A stretch of DNA of 64,000 nucleotides from contig NZ_CM001165.1 of the NCBI RefSeq assembly GCF_000213055.1, forward strand, positions 1,488,001 through 1,552,000, in the 5' to 3' direction. The translations under genes were made by a program, and so were the position numbers. The stretch's first letter is position 1. The number at the start of each line of letters is the position of its first letter. The notes beneath the pieces are model-generated. The model was not told where the DNA came from, did no database searches, and was given only the letters and a program-made list of their open reading frames with translations. Below, in pieces: positions 55,601 through 64,000 of the stretch. The DNA comes from Streptomyces sp. Tu6071 (GTDB lineage Bacteria > Actinomycetota > Actinomycetes > Streptomycetales > Streptomycetaceae).

Positions 55601-58600
55601 TCGTGACGAGGCACGCCGGGCGGGCGTCGTCGAGCGTGTACGCGAGGCGGTCGAGGGGGTAGCCGGTGTCGAGCGGCAGGTAGGCGGCGCCCGCGCGGTG
55701 CACGGCGAGCAGCGTCACGACGAGGGCGACGGAGCGCGGGAGGGCCACGGCGACGGTGCTCTCGGCGCCCGCGCCGTGCGCGGCGAGGGTACGGGCGAGG
55801 GCGTCCACGCGCGCGTCGAGTTCCGCGTACGTGAGCGAGGCGCCCTCGAAGACGAGCGCGGTCGCCTCCGGGGTGCGGGCCGCCTGGGCCCGGAACGCCT
55901 CGGGGAGCGTGACGTCCCGCCCCGCCTCCTCGGTGGCGTTCCACGCGGTGAGGACGAGGGAGCGCTCGTCCTCGCGCAGGACGTCGAGCGTCGCGAGCGG
56001 GGCGTCCGGCGCGGCGACCGCCTGCTCCAGGAGCGAGACGAGGCGCTCGCCGAGGAGTGCGGCGGTGCGCGCGTCGAAGAGGTCGGCGCTGTACTCGATC
56101 CAGCCCTGGATGCCGCCGCCCTCACCCTGCTCCACGAAGTCGAAGCTGAGGTCGAACTTCGCGGTGTCCTGGCCGACGCTCTCGCGCCGCGAGGCGAGCC
56201 CCGGCAGGAGCGGCGCCTCGGCGCCCTCGCCCGCGAGGTGCACGACCATCACCTGGAAGAGCGGGTGCCGGGCGAGCGAGCGGGCGGGGTGCAGGGCCTC
56301 CACGAGGCGTTCGAAGGGGAGCTCCTGGTGGGCGTAGGCGGCGAGGTCGGTCTCGCGGACGCGGGCGAGGAGTTCGGCGAAGGTCGGCTCGCCGGAGAGG
56401 TCCGTGCGCAGCACGAGGGAGTTGACGAAGAAGCCGACGAGGTCTTCGAGGGCTTCGTCCGCGCGGCCCGAGACGGGCGCGCCGAGCGGGATGTCGTCGC
56501 CCGCGCCGAGCCGGTGCAGGAGGCCGGCGACGGCTGCCTGCGCGACCATGAACATGCTGACGCCGTGCGTGCGGGCGAGGGCGCGCAGGGCGCGCTCCAG
56601 GTCCGGGGAGACGGTGAAGCCGACGGTGCCGCCGCGCCCGCTCGACTCGGCGGGGCGGGGCCTGTCGGTGGGGAGGTTCAGCTCCTCGGGGAGCCCGGCG
56701 AGCGCGCGGGTCCAGTGGTCAAGGAGGGCGGGCCCGGTCTCGGCGAGGAGGTCCCGCTGCCACAGCGTGTAGTCGGCGTAGCGGGCGGGCAGCGGCGACC
56801 AGTCGGGGGCGCGGCCCGCGGCGCGCGCGGCGTAGGCGGTGGCGAGGTCGGCGCGCAGGGGGCGGTCCGACCACTCGTCGGTCGCGATGTGGTGGAGGAC
56901 GAGGAGGAGGACGTGCTCCCCGGGTCCGGTGGGCGCGAGCGCGGCGCGCAGCGGGAGGTCACGGGCCAGGTCGAAGGGCCGGGCGACCTCGGCGGACAGC
57001 TCCTCGTGCCCCACGGTCGTGAGCGGGACCGCGGCCTCCTCGGGTGTCAGGACCCGCTGGTACGGGATGCCTTCGACGGCCGGGAAGACCGTGCGCAGCG
57101 GGGCGTGGCGGGTCACGACGTCGTGGAGGGCGGCTTCGAGAGCGGCCCGGTCCAGCTCGCCGGTCAGGCGCCACGCGGTGGGGATGTGGTAGGCGGTGCC
57201 GGTCTCCTCGACCTGCTGGAGCAGCCACAGGCGCTGCTGCGCCGAGGAGAGCGGGAGGCGCGCGGGGACGGGGCGCGGGGTGGCGAGGGCGGGGCGTGCG
57301 GGGCCCGTCGCCGCGTCGATGCGGGCGGCGAGGCGCGCGGGGGTCGGCGCGTCGAAGACCGTGCGCAGCGAGAGGTCGGCGCCGAGTGCCGAGCGGAGGC
57401 GGGCGACGAGGCGCATCGCGGTCAGCGAGTGGCCACCGAGGGCGAAGAAGTCGTCGTCGGGGCCCACGTGTTCCTGGTCGAGCACGGCGGCGAAGAGCGT
57501 GCACAGCAGTTCCTCGCGCGGCGTGCGCGGCAGCCGGCCGCCGCTCGCGGCCGGGGACGGCGGGGCGGGCAGGGCGGCCGTGTCGAGCTTGCCGTTGACG
57601 GTACGGGGCAGGGCGGCCAGGGCGACGAAGGCGCCGGGGACCATGTGGTCCGGGAGGGTGGCGGCGGTGCGGGCGCGCAGCTCTCCGGGGTCGGTCGCGG
57701 TGCCGGGCGCGGCGACGACGTAGGCGAGGAGGCGGTCCTCGCGGACGACGACGGCGGCGGCCGAGACGGCGGGGTGGCGTGTCAGCACGGCCTCGATCTC
57801 GCCGAGTTCGACGCGGAAGCCGCGGATCTTGACCTGGTCGTCGGCGCGCCCGAGGAAGACGAGGGTGCCGTCCGCGTCGCGGCGCACGAGGTCGCCCGTG
57901 CGGTACATGCGCGCCCCCGCGACCGGGGCGTACGGGTCGGCGACGAAGCGCTCGGCGGTGAGCGCGGGGCGGCCGAGGTAGCCGCGCGCGAGGCCCTCGC
58001 CCGCGAGGTACAGCTCGCCGGGGACGCCGACCGGGGCCGGGCGCAGGGCTTCGTCCAGGACGTGGGCGCGCGTGTTGTCGAGCGGCGCCGCCCACGCGCC
58101 TTCGGGGGTGTGGTGCCAGCCGTAGGCGTCGACGGCGCACTCGGTGGGGCCGTACAGGTCGTGCACGGTGGTGTGCGGGAGCGCGGTGAGGCGCTGCCAC
58201 AGGGCGGGCGGCGTGGCCTCGCCGCCGACCGCGAGGACGGCGGGAACGTGGCGCGCGCGGTCGCCGGGGCCGGTCTCGGCGAGGAAGCCGTGGTGGAGGA
58301 GTTCGCGCAGGTACGTCGGCGTGAGGTCCGCGAAGTCGACGCGCGCGTCCGTGACGCGGTCGAGCAGCGCCTCCGGATCGCGCATCGTCGACTCGTCCAC
58401 GACGTGGAGTTCGTGCCCGGCCAGGAGCCAGAGCAGCGGTTCCCAGGAGCCGTCGAAGCTGAACGAGGCGGCGTGCAGGGCGCGCAGGGTCGCGCGGCCC
58501 GTCGTGCGCACGGCGGGGGTGATGAGGTCGCGCAGGTGGGCGGCGTAGAGGTTGGACAGGCCCCGGTGGGTGCCGATGACGCCCTTGGGGCGACCGGTGG

Positions 58601-61600
58601 ATCCGGAGGTGTAGATGGTGTACGCGGCCTGGTCGGGGCGGGGCGCGGGGGGTGCGGCGGACGCGGGCCCGGGTTCGTGGCGCGCGGGCTCGTCGAGGAA
58701 CAGGCGTGGCACTCCCGGGACTTCGGGCAGCTCCGCCGCGTACTCCGTGGTCGTCACGAGGCACACGGGTGCCGCGTCGGCGAGCATGAACTCCAGGCGC
58801 TCGGCCGGGTGCGCCACGTCGAGCGGGAGGTACGCGGCCCCGGCGGCGAGGACGCCGAGGAGCCCGGGGACCATCTCCTCGCGGGGCAGGGCGAGCGCGA
58901 CGACGGCACCGGGCGCGGTGACGTGCGGGCGCAGGCGGGCGGCGAGCGCGGTCACGGAGGCGTGCAGGGCGGCGAAGGTGGTGCGGCGCGGCGCGGCGTC
59001 GGGCCCGGTGACGAGGGCGGTGGCCGCGGGGGCGCGGCGGGCGGTGTCGGCGAGGATCTCGGGCACGGAGCGGGTCTCGACGGGGTGGGCGGTGTCGTTC
59101 CAGCCGCCCGTGCCGGTGCCGTCCCCGGTGCCCGTGCCGTCCCACGTGCCCGTGGCCTTCGCGTGCTCCTCGGGCGTCAGGATGTCCAGGTCGCGGAGCG
59201 GGACGCCGGGGGTGCGGGCCGCGCGGTCCAGGAGGAGGACGAGGCGTTCGGCGAGGAGCGCGGCCGTCTCCGGTGCGGCGAGGTCGGTCGCGTACTCCAG
59301 GAGCAGCGTGATGCCGCCGTCCGCGTCGGAGGCGTCCACGAAGGTGAAGTCGAGGTCGAACTTGGCGGTGCCCGTGTCCATGTCGTACCACTCGGCGGGC
59401 AGCCCGAGGAGAGTGGCCGCGTCGCCCTCGGGGCGGTGGTGGTAGCCCAGCATGACCTGGAAGAGCGGGTTGCGCCCGGTGACGCGGGGCGGGTTGACGG
59501 CCTCCACGAGCCGGTCGAAGGGGAGGTCCTGGTGCTCGAAGGCGGCGAGGGACGACTCCCGTACCCGGGCGAGGAGTTCGGTGAAGGTGGGGGTCCCCGA
59601 GAGGTCGGTGCGCAGGACGAGGGTGTTGACGAAGAAGCCGACGAGGTCGTCGAGTCCGCCGTCGGTGCGCCCGGCGATGGGCGCGCCGAGCGGGATGTCC
59701 TCGCCCGCGCCGAGCCGGTGCAGGAGCGCGGCGGTCGCGGCCTGGAGGAGCATGAACATGCTCGTGCCGCTCGCGGCGGACAGCTCGCGCAGGGCGCGCC
59801 CGGTCGCGGCGGGCACCTCGCGGCGCACGACGGCGCCGTGCCCGGTGGGCGCGGCGGGGCGCGGCCGGTCCAGGGGCAGGGCCAGCTCTTCGGGGGCGCC
59901 GTCAAGGGCCTCTGTCCAGAAGGCGAGTTGCCGGGCGCCGAGCTGGTCCAGGAGCTGTTCCTGCCACAGCGTGTAGTCGGCGTACTGGACGGGAAGCGGG
60001 GCCCACTCGGGCGCGGTGCCCCGCGCACGCGCCGCGTAGGCGGTGTCGAGGTCGGCGAGGAAGGGCCGGTCGGACCACTCGTCGGTCGTGATGTGGTGCA
60101 GGACGAGCGCGAGGACGTGTTCCTCGGGCGCGAGGGTGAACACCTCGGCGCGTACGGGTAGTTCGCGCGTGAGGTCGAAGGGGCGGCGCTGCGCGGCCTC
60201 GATGAGCGCGGGCAGGTCGGCCTCGGAGCGCTCGCTCACGGTGAGCGGCGGCCGGGCCTCGTCGGCGGGGACGAGGAGCTGGTACGGCTCCCCTTCGTGC
60301 ACGCCGACGAGGGTGCGCAGCGACTCGTGACGCACCGTGACGTCGTGGAGAGCCCGGCGCAGGGCCTCGGTGTCGAGGGCGCCGCGCAGCCGTACGACGA
60401 GCGGGAAGTTGTAGGCGGGGCTCGCGCCTTCGAGCTCCTGGACGAGCCACAGGCGGCGCTGCGCCGCCGAGAGGGGGACGCGGTCGGGGCGCTCCGCGCG
60501 GGCGGTGAGGGCGGGGCGGGCGGGCTTCCCGGTGTGCGCGCGGGCGGCGAGGAGCGCGGGGGTGGGGGCCTCGAAGAGGTCGCGGATGGCGAGTTCGGCG
60601 CCGAGTTCGGCGCGGGCGCGGCTGATGAGGCGGGTGGCGAGCAGGGAGTGGCCGCCGAGATCGAAGAAGTTGTCCTCGGCCCCGGCCTCCGCGAGCCCGA
60701 GCACGTCGGCGAAGAGGCGGCACAGCACCTCCTCGCGCGGGGTGCGGGGCCCGCGCCCGCCGCCGAGCGCGACGGCCGGCTCGGCCTCGGGCAGCGCGCG
60801 GACGTCGAGCTTGCCGTTGGCGTTCATGGGCAGCGCGTCGACGGTCACGAAGGCGGCGGGGACCATGTAGGCGGGCAGGGTGCGGCCCAGGTCCTCGCGC
60901 AGGGTGCGGACGAGTGCGGCGGTCCCGCGCGCGGCGGTCGGGTCGTTGGTGTACGGGGCGCCGGAGCCGCGCGGACGGAACAGGCCCCCGGCGAGCCGGG
61001 GTTCACCGCTCCCCGGCGCGAGGAACACGGCCTCGTACGCGCCGTCCCGCGCGGACCACGTGGTCAGGACGCGGCGGCCCGCGGCCTCTCCCATGCGGTG
61101 CACGGCCTCGGGCGCGACCCCGTCCGCGCGGGTGCGGCCGTCCGGGATGCCGGTGAGGCGCAGGGCCTCCCCGGTCCCGGCGAGGAGCTGGGCCGCGTCC
61201 TCCTCCGTCGTCCAGGCGGTCTCCCGCACCGCGCGCAGGTCCGTGTCCGCCGGGCCCGCGTGGAGGACGACGTCGTAGCGGTGCCGGGTCAGCTCGTTGT
61301 CGTGGTGGCCGCGCTTGGTGCGCAGATCGGCCCCGTACCCGAGGCTCGTGAAGTAGTCGGGATCGACGAGGAGTTCCTTCTCCAGGCGCAGCCCGCGCGC
61401 CACCGCGCGCTCCAGGTCCTCGGGGGCGGTGCCGCGCGCCCGCTGGATCTCGGTGTGGAAGGTGCGGGCGAGGCGCAGGTTGCGCACGTCGCCGACGAAG
61501 AGGGCGCCGCCGGGGGCGAGGAGGCCCATCGCGCCCTCGATGACGCCGGTCAGGTACGCGACGCCGGGGAAGTACTGGATGACGGAGTTGATGACGATCG

Positions 61601-64000
61601 TGTCGAAGAAGCCGGTGGGCAGGCCGCTCAGGTCGTCGGCGGGGCGGCAGCGCAGCTCCACGCGCGCGGCCAGCTCCGGGTCGGTGGACCGCAGTTCGGC
61701 CTCGATCTTGCGGATCACGGGTGCGGCGATGTCGGTCGCCCAGTACGCCTCCGCGTCCTTGGCGAGCCCGGAGAGGAGGAGCCCGGAGCCCACGCCGATC
61801 TCCAGGACGCGGCGCGGCCTGAGCGCGCGGACGCGGTCGAGTGTGGCCGCGCGCCACTCGCTCATCTCCGCGAAGGGGATGGGCTCGCCGTCGTAGGAGC
61901 TGTCCCAGCCGTCGTAGCGCTCGGTGGAGACGGCGGTGCCGATCTTCTCGTACTCGTCGGTGTAGATCTCGCGCCACTCGCCGACCTGCGCCTCCTCGGC
62001 GGCGGTGCGGGCGTCGGCGCCCGAGGGGACGACGTAGCCGACGAGGCGGTCCTCGCGGACGACGACGGCGGCCTGGGCGACGAGCGGGTGGCGGCTGAGC
62101 GCCGTCTCGATCTCGCCGGGCTCGACGCGGTAGCCGCGGATCTTGACCTGGTCGTCGGTGCGGCCCAGGTAGTCGAGGTTGCCGTCCGGGCGACGGCGCA
62201 GGAGGTCCCCGGTGCGGTACATGCGGGAGCCGGGCGCGCCGAAGGGGTCGGCGACGAAGCGTTCGGCGGTCAGCGCCGGGCGGTCGAGGTAGCCGCGCGC
62301 GAGACCGACACCCGCGATGTACAGCTCGCCGGGCACGCCGTCCGGCACGGGGCGCAGCCAGGCGTCCAGGAGGTGGGCGCGGGTGCCCCGGATGGGGCGG
62401 CCCACGGTGGGGGTCGCGCTGTCGGGGGTGCCGCCGCCGAGGGTGTTGATCGTGTACTCGGTGGGCCCGTACAGGTTGTAGCCGTAGGTGCCTTCGGTGT
62501 CGCGCAGCGCCGTCCACACGGTCTCGGGGACGGCCTCGCCGCCGAGCAGGACGAGCGGTGGCACGTGTCCTTCGAGCAGGCCCTGCTCGATGAGGAGGCG
62601 CGCGTAGGTGGGGGTCACGTTGACGACGTCCACGCGGTGTTCCGCGCAGTAGGCGACGAGGGCCTCGGCGTCGCGGCGCAGGTCCTCGTCGCACACGTGG
62701 ACCTCGTGGCCCTCGACGAGCCAGAGCAGTTCCTCCCACGACATGTCGAAGGCGAAGGAGACGGTGTGCGCGATGCGCAGGCGCCGGCCCCCGGCGGCGG
62801 CGACGGCCGGGGCGAAGACCTCCTTCTGGTGGTTGATCTGCATGTTCGTCAGTCCCCGGTACGGGGTGACGACGCCCTTGGGACGCCCGGTCGAGCCGGA
62901 GGTGTAGATGACGTACGCGGGGTGTTCGAGGCTGAAGCGGAGGCGTACGGGGGTGTCGGGCAGCGCGGCGAGTTCGGCCACCACGGCGGGGTCGTCGAGC
63001 AGGAGGCGCGGGGTGTCCCCGGCGAGGGTCGCGGAGACCTCCGTACGGCTGAGCAGGAGCAGCGGGCGGGCGTCGGCGAGCATGTCCGCGAGCCGGTCGG
63101 CGGGGTGGTCCAGCTCCAGGGGCAGGTACGCGGCGCCGGTGCGCAGGACGGCGAAGAGCGCCACGACCATGTCGAGCGAGCGGGGCAGCGCGAGCGCGAC
63201 GACGCGCTCGGGACCCGCGCCGCGCGCGAGGAGCAGGCGCGCGACGCGGTTGACGGCGGCGTCGAGCGCGGCGTACGTGAGCGTGCGCGCGCCGAAGACG
63301 AGGGCCGTGGCGTCAGGGGTGCGCGCGGCCTGTTCGGCGAGGAGGCCGGCGACGGTCTTCGCGGGCACCTCGGCCTCGCTCGCGGCCCGCTCGGCGCGCA
63401 GCGCGGCGTGCTCGGCGGGCAGCAGCGCGTCGAGGGAGCCGACGGGGGCCGCGAGGTCCTCGCTCAGGCGGTCCACGAGGAGCGTGAAGCGGTCGAGGAG
63501 GGCGCGGGCCCGCTCGGCGGGGATCAGGTCGGGGCGGTGGCTCAGCGAGACGGTGACGCGCTCGCCCGGGGTGACGACGAGGTTGGCCGGGTAGTGCGTC
63601 GCGTCGACGTTGGCGACGGCGGTCGCGCCGTGGCGGGTGCGCAGGGCTTCGAGGCGGTCCTCGGTGTCGTTGTCGCGCAGGACGAAGAGGGTGTCGAAGA
63701 GCTTGCGGTGCCCGGTCTCGGCCTGGAGCACGCCGAGGCTGAGGTGTTCGTACGGCATCAGGCCGAGGCGTTCGTCCTGGATGCGGCGCAGCAGGCCGAG
63801 GACGGGCTCGGCGGGGTCGAGCGCGACACGCGTGGGGACGGTGTTGAGGAAGAGCCCGATGATGTCGCCGACGTCGGGGACCTCGCTGGGGCGGCCCGCG
63901 ACGGTCGTGCCGAAGACGACGTCGGTGCGGCCGGTGGCGGTGGCGAGGGTCAGTCCCCAGGCGGCGTTGAGGAAGGTGTTGAGCGTCAGTCCGTGCACGC
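49614..64000 (-). CDS. Nonribosomal peptide synthetase, hydroxamate siderophore type (5' end beyond window)
   Basis: 4,794 or more residues; the frame is open to the right edge. Numbering here counts from position 63998. Domain order: partial C (1-190); A1 (205-1066) interrupted between cores A8 and A10 by an N-methyltransferase (about 660-1030, VLEIGVGSG at 731); T1 (S1118); C (HHITTDEWS at 1301); A2 (1640-2145); T2 (S2191); C (HH at 2369); A3 (2695-3180); T3 (S3229, GGDSI type); C (QHLLLDGWS at 3434); A4 (3740-4235); T4 (S4286); E ([11 protein letters not shown] at 4474). Specificity codes read by eye: A1 DMENLGLIN, the hydroxyornithine code of coelichelin and erythrochelin synthetases; A2 DGEDAGLVD, unassigned with two acidic positions; A3 DVWHVSLVD, serine; A4 DAQEGGLVD, unassigned. 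No thioesterase follows the E domain, so release or elongation must occur elsewhere. Adjacent mbtH, the transporters and the iron box make a siderophore product likely. Confidence 0.93.
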   Translation of the reverse strand, partial: VHGLTLNTFLNAAWGLTLATATGRTDVVFGTTVAGRPSEVPDVGDIIGLFLNTVPTRVALDPAEPVLGLLRRIQDERLGLMPYEHLSLGVLQAETGHRKLFDTLFVLRDNDTEDRLEALRTRHGATAVANVDATHYPANLVVTPGERVTVSLSHRPDLIPAERARALLDRFTLLVDRLSEDLAAPVGSLDALLPAEHAALRAERAASEAEVPAKTVAGLLAEQAARTPDATALVFGARTLTYAALDAAVNRVARLLLARGAGPERVVALALPRSLDMVVALFAVLRTGAAYLPLELDHPADRLADMLADARPLLLLSRTEVSATLAGDTPRLLLDDPAVVAELAALPDTPVRLRFSLEHPAYVIYTSGSTGRPKGVVTPYRGLTNMQINHQKEVFAPAVAAAGGRRLRIAHTVSFAFDMSWEELLWLVEGHEVHVCDEDLRRDAEALVAYCAEHRVDVVNVTPTYARLLIEQGLLEGHVPPLVLLGGEAVPETVWTALRDTEGTYGYNLYGPTEYTINTLGGGTPDSATPTVGRPIRGTRAHLLDAWLRPVPDGVPGELYIAGVGLARGYLDRPALTAERFVADPFGAPGSRMYRTGDLLRRRPDGNLDYLGRTDDQVKIRGYRVEPGEIETALSRHPLVAQAAVVVREDRLVGYVVPSGADARTAAEEAQVGEWREIYTDEYEKIGTAVSTERYDGWDSSYDGEPIPFAEMSEWRAATLDRVRALRPRRVLEIGVGSGLLLSGLAKDAEAYWATDIAAPVIRKIEAELRSTDPELAARVELRCRPADDLSGLPTGFFDTIVINSVIQYFPGVAYLTGVIEGAMGLLAPGGALFVGDVRNLRLARTFHTEIQRARGTAPEDLERAVARGLRLEKELLVDPDYFTSLGYGADLRTKRGHHDNELTRHRYDVVLHAGPADTDLRAVRETAWTTEEDAAQLLAGTGEALRLTGIPDGRTRADGVAPEAVHRMGEAAGRRVLTTWSARDGAYEAVFLAPGSGEPRLAGGLFRPRGSGAPYTNDPTAARGTAALVRTLREDLGRTLPAYMVPAAFVTVDALPMNANGKLDVRALPEAEPAVALGGGRGPRTPREEVLCRLFADVLGLAEAGAEDNFFDLGGHSLLATRLISRARAELGAELAIRDLFEAPTPALLAARAHTGKPARPALTARAERPDRVPLSAAQRRLWLVQELEGASPAYNFPLVVRLRGALDTEALRRALHDVTVRHESLRTLVGVHEGEPYQLLVPADEARPPLTVSERSEADLPALIEAAQRRPFDLTRELPVRAEVFTLAPEEHVLALVLHHITTDEWSDRPFLADLDTAYAARARGTAPEWAPLPVQYADYTLWQEQLLDQLGARQLAFWTEALDGAPEELALPLDRPRPAAPTGHGAVVRREVPAATGRALRELSAASGTSMFMLLQAATAALLHRLGAGEDIPLGAPIAGRTDGGLDDLVGFFVNTLVLRTDLSGTPTFTELLARVRESSLAAFEHQDLPFDRLVEAVNPPRVTGRNPLFQVMLGYHHRPEGDAATLLGLPAEWYDMDTGTAKFDLDFTFVDASDADGGITLLLEYATDLAAPETAALLAERLVLLLDRAARTPGVPLRDLDILTPEEHAKATGTWDGTGTGDGTGTGGWNDTAHPVETRSVPEILADTARRAPAATALVTGPDAAPRRTTFAALHASVTALAARLRPHVTAPGAVVALALPREEMVPGLLGVLAAGAAYLPLDVAHPAERLEFMLADAAPVCLVTTTEYAAELPEVPGVPRLFLDEPARHEPGPASAAPPAPRPDQAAYTIYTSGSTGRPKGVIGTHRGLSNLYAAHLRDLITPAVRTTGRATLRALHAASFSFDGSWEPLLWLLAGHELHVVDESTMRDPEALLDRVTDARVDFADLTPTYLRELLHHGFLAETGPGDRARHVPAVLAVGGEATPPALWQRLTALPHTTVHDLYGPTECAVDAYGWHHTPEGAWAAPLDNTRAHVLDEALRPAPVGVPGELYLAGEGLARGYLGRPALTAERFVADPYAPVAGARMYRTGDLVRRDADGTLVFLGRADDQVKIRGFRVELGEIEAVLTRHPAVSAAAVVVREDRLLAYVVAAPGTATDPGELRARTAATLPDHMVPGAFVALAALPRTVNGKLDTAALPAPPSPAASGGRLPRTPREELLCTLFAAVLDQEHVGPDDDFFALGGHSLTAMRLVARLRSALGADLSLRTVFDAPTPARLAARIDAATGPARPALATPRPVPARLPLSSAQQRLWLLQQVEETGTAYHIPTAWRLTGELDRAALEAALHDVVTRHAPLRTVFPAVEGIPYQRVLTPEEAAVPLTTVGHEELSAEVARPFDLARDLPLRAALAPTGPGEHVLLLVLHHIATDEWSDRPLRADLATAYAARAAGRAPDWSPLPARYADYTLWQRDLLAETGPALLDHWTRALAGLPEELNLPTDRPRPAESSGRGGTVGFTVSPDLERALRALARTHGVSMFMVAQAAVAGLLHRLGAGDDIPLGAPVSGRADEALEDLVGFFVNSLVLRTDLSGEPTFAELLARVRETDLAAYAHQELPFERLVEALHPARSLARHPLFQVMVVHLAGEGAEAPLLPGLASRRESVGQDTAKFDLSFDFVEQGEGGGIQGWIEYSADLFDARTAALLGERLVSLLEQAVAAPDAPLATLDVLREDERSLVLTAWNATEEAGRDVTLPEAFRAQAARTPEATALVFEGASLTYAELDARVDALARTLAAHGAGAESTVAVALPRSVALVVTLLAVHRAGAAYLPLDTGYPLDRLAYTLDDARPACLVTTGGVALPDSEVPRLAVDPDGTPERPADAPLPAAPDPRHPAYVLYTSGSTGRPKGVTVPHAGIANRLRWMQDHHRLGAGDRVLQKTPAGFDVSVWEFFWPLVTGATLVVVRPGGHQDPAHLADLICRERVTTAHFVPSMLRAFLAEPTAPGCASLRRVVCSGEALPAPLAARFHEVLPGCRLHNLYGPTEASVDVTAHEVGATPGGTVPIGRPVRNTRTYVLDARLRPVPPGVAGELYLAGVQLARGYLGRAALTAERFVADPYGPAGERMYRTGDLARWTADGELEYLGRTDEQVKLRGFRVEPGEIEAALSTHEDVAHATVVLREDRLVAYVVPAPGAAADPTTLRAHAAAALPEHMVPAAVLLLDALPLTPNGKLDRRALPAPDFAAETGDAAPRTPREETLAALYADVLGLPRVGVDDDFFALGGDSIVAMRLVARARAAGLALSPRDVFRHKSVAGLAAVATTADPAADADADTDLLALTDAERAELAGLPAGTRLLPLSPLQAGLLFHAALDSGDEGPDVYTVQVSYDLEGPLDAARLRASAQDLLDAHDNLRSGFRHLSTGRPVAVVPRTAALPWRTVDLTGPAANAEADWTRLLAEERRRFDPVRPPLLRLLLARTGPGRHRLVLSHQHLLLDGWSLPLLTAELWARYEGRTPPPPAPYRAHLRHLAAQDREAAATAWAEALSGLTEPTRLAPADPDRAAAVPHTHTLELDRARTAALEAFARSRGVTLNTLVQAAWGVLLGRITGRTDVVFGATVAGRSPELPGAESMIGLFINTVPVRVRLRQDESAAALLARLQDEQSRLLAHQHLGLADIQRAAGLGELFDTLVVFESYPVAEDPARGEAPRATVRDHEDSTHYPFAWAVEPGAHLRLTAEFRPDLIDAATARRLADALAGLLTGMAEDPELPVGRLDLLEPAERHRVLTTWNDTALPEPAHPHTIPELLAAQVAESPDAVAVTDGRTSLTFAELDRRTEELARVLAAHGAAPERTVALALPRTTAHLVAILAVMRAGAAYLPLDTELPESRLTAQLTDARPVLVLTTAGTTLPETGTPVLRIDTPLAALPQTEPTPPEPDHPAYVIFTSGSTGRPKGVVITQRNITSLFHSHRHDLHETARRRTGRRHLRVAHAWSFAFDASWQPQLWLLDGHAVHIADEETRRDPELLAAFVRTHAIDFIEVTPSLLARMADSGLVGPEGDCPLALVGFGGEAVPPALWSRLAALPHTEAVNLYGPTESTVDALVGRVADSPGEPVVGRPVHGSRAYVLDTALRPVPPGVTGELYLAGPGLARGYLDRPALTAERFLADPYGPAGERMYRTGDLARWTEEGLLRFAGRADDQVKIRGYRVELAEIEKAIDSHPAVARTVVVTREPRPGVHQLLAYAAPHGPAPEPAELRAHAAATLPEYMVPAAVVVLDRLPLLPNGKLDRAALPAPDFTAAGGGRAPENATERTLRALFAEALGLPADAVGTDDDFFSFGGDSIIAMQVVARARAAGLRLTPRQLLQHRTVVALAPLASPLAPAERGTTHDDGTGTVPLTPIMRSLVERGGPLAAYHQAALVRTPADLTEDGFLTVLGALAARHDMLRARLVSAPEPALTVPAAGECDVRDWLRRADVRAEADDPEALRAAVAAHAEEARAGLDPEAGAMVRAVWYDAGPGRAGRLLLLVHHLAVDGVSWRALLPDLAAAWDAVREGRAPALAPVEMSFARWSRLLGARAAEPATADELPWWTDVLAEGAGLPLPRPLDTARDTVATTGYVSLTLPPHLTGPLLGAVPAAFGASVNDVLLTAFAQAVSDWRARVLGGTGGPVLVDLEGHGRDEDIAGDADLSRTVGWFTTVVPVRLDPGPSGADDPEAAVARVRAHLTGLPGAGTGHGLLRHLNPETAPALARLAEPQIEFNYMGRFGHAEDADWSYAPEEDAADLDADPDMPMSHALTLNALTEDRPEGPRLAAHWSFAADLLTEDAVRDLGEAWFRALEALVRHAEPRD

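Noticed and set aside
49527..60161. A 3,544-codon open frame on the plus strand opposite the NRPS
   Set aside because: It is antisense to conserved NRPS domains, consists of low-complexity Glu/Arg/Gly, and is the usual GC-rich shadow frame.

Overview
The window is high-GC actinobacterial DNA, almost certainly a Streptomyces chromosome. Evidence: codon-position GC bias, GTG/TTG starts, long perfect GC hairpins at gene ends, leaderless promoters, and a gene order that (from memory) follows the S. coelicolor SCO6042 to SCO5998 stretch in reverse numbering. No tRNA, rRNA, CRISPR array, insertion sequence or phage gene was recognised.

Region 1 (1-7.6 kb) is a heme and redox block: a partial FMN glutamate-synthase-like protein, then hemQ, hemY and hemE of the coproporphyrin-dependent heme pathway, with a DUF4349 lipoprotein and a CoA-disulfide-reductase-like flavoprotein between them. 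Region 2 (7.8-17.5 kb) holds a DUF3000 protein, an atypical LuxR response regulator, ribonuclease D, the fadA-fadB beta-oxidation pair, an LCP cell-wall ligase, a beta-propeller-like unknown and a NYN/PIN-like protein. Region 3 (17.6-31.7 kb) is membrane transport and isoprenoid precursors: a GT39-type glycosyltransferase, an amino acid permease, dxs, the xylFGH xylose ABC operon with its ROK regulator (rok7B7-like), and ngcEFG for N-acetylglucosamine/chitobiose uptake, preceded by a DasR-like site. Region 4 (32.2-38 kb) is aconitase, a luciferase-like oxidoreductase and an HTH-MurA fusion. The aconitase and HTH-MurA promoters carry similar palindromes.

Region 5 (38.1-44.2 kb) is one six-gene operon on the minus strand whose genes all overlap by 4 nt: RsbR-, RsbS- and RsbT-like stressosome proteins, an ATPase/SpoIIE phosphatase, a hybrid histidine kinase and a receiver-SpoIIE phosphatase. 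It looks like a complete partner-switching relay without its own sigma factor.

Region 6 (44.4-64 kb) is the left part of a siderophore gene cluster. An iron-box-like operator precedes two fused ABC transporter subunits and a siderophore-binding lipoprotein. Convergent to these lie an MbtH gene and a very large NRPS that runs off the right edge. At least four NRPS modules are visible. Their binding-pocket codes read as hydroxyornithine (with a nested N-methyltransferase), an acidic-pocket code, serine, and a second unassigned polar code followed by a C-terminal epimerization domain. The product is probably an N-methylated hydroxamate peptide siderophore. The tailoring hydroxylase, the release enzyme and the NRPS start are outside the window. 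This cluster is the best candidate for something undescribed here.
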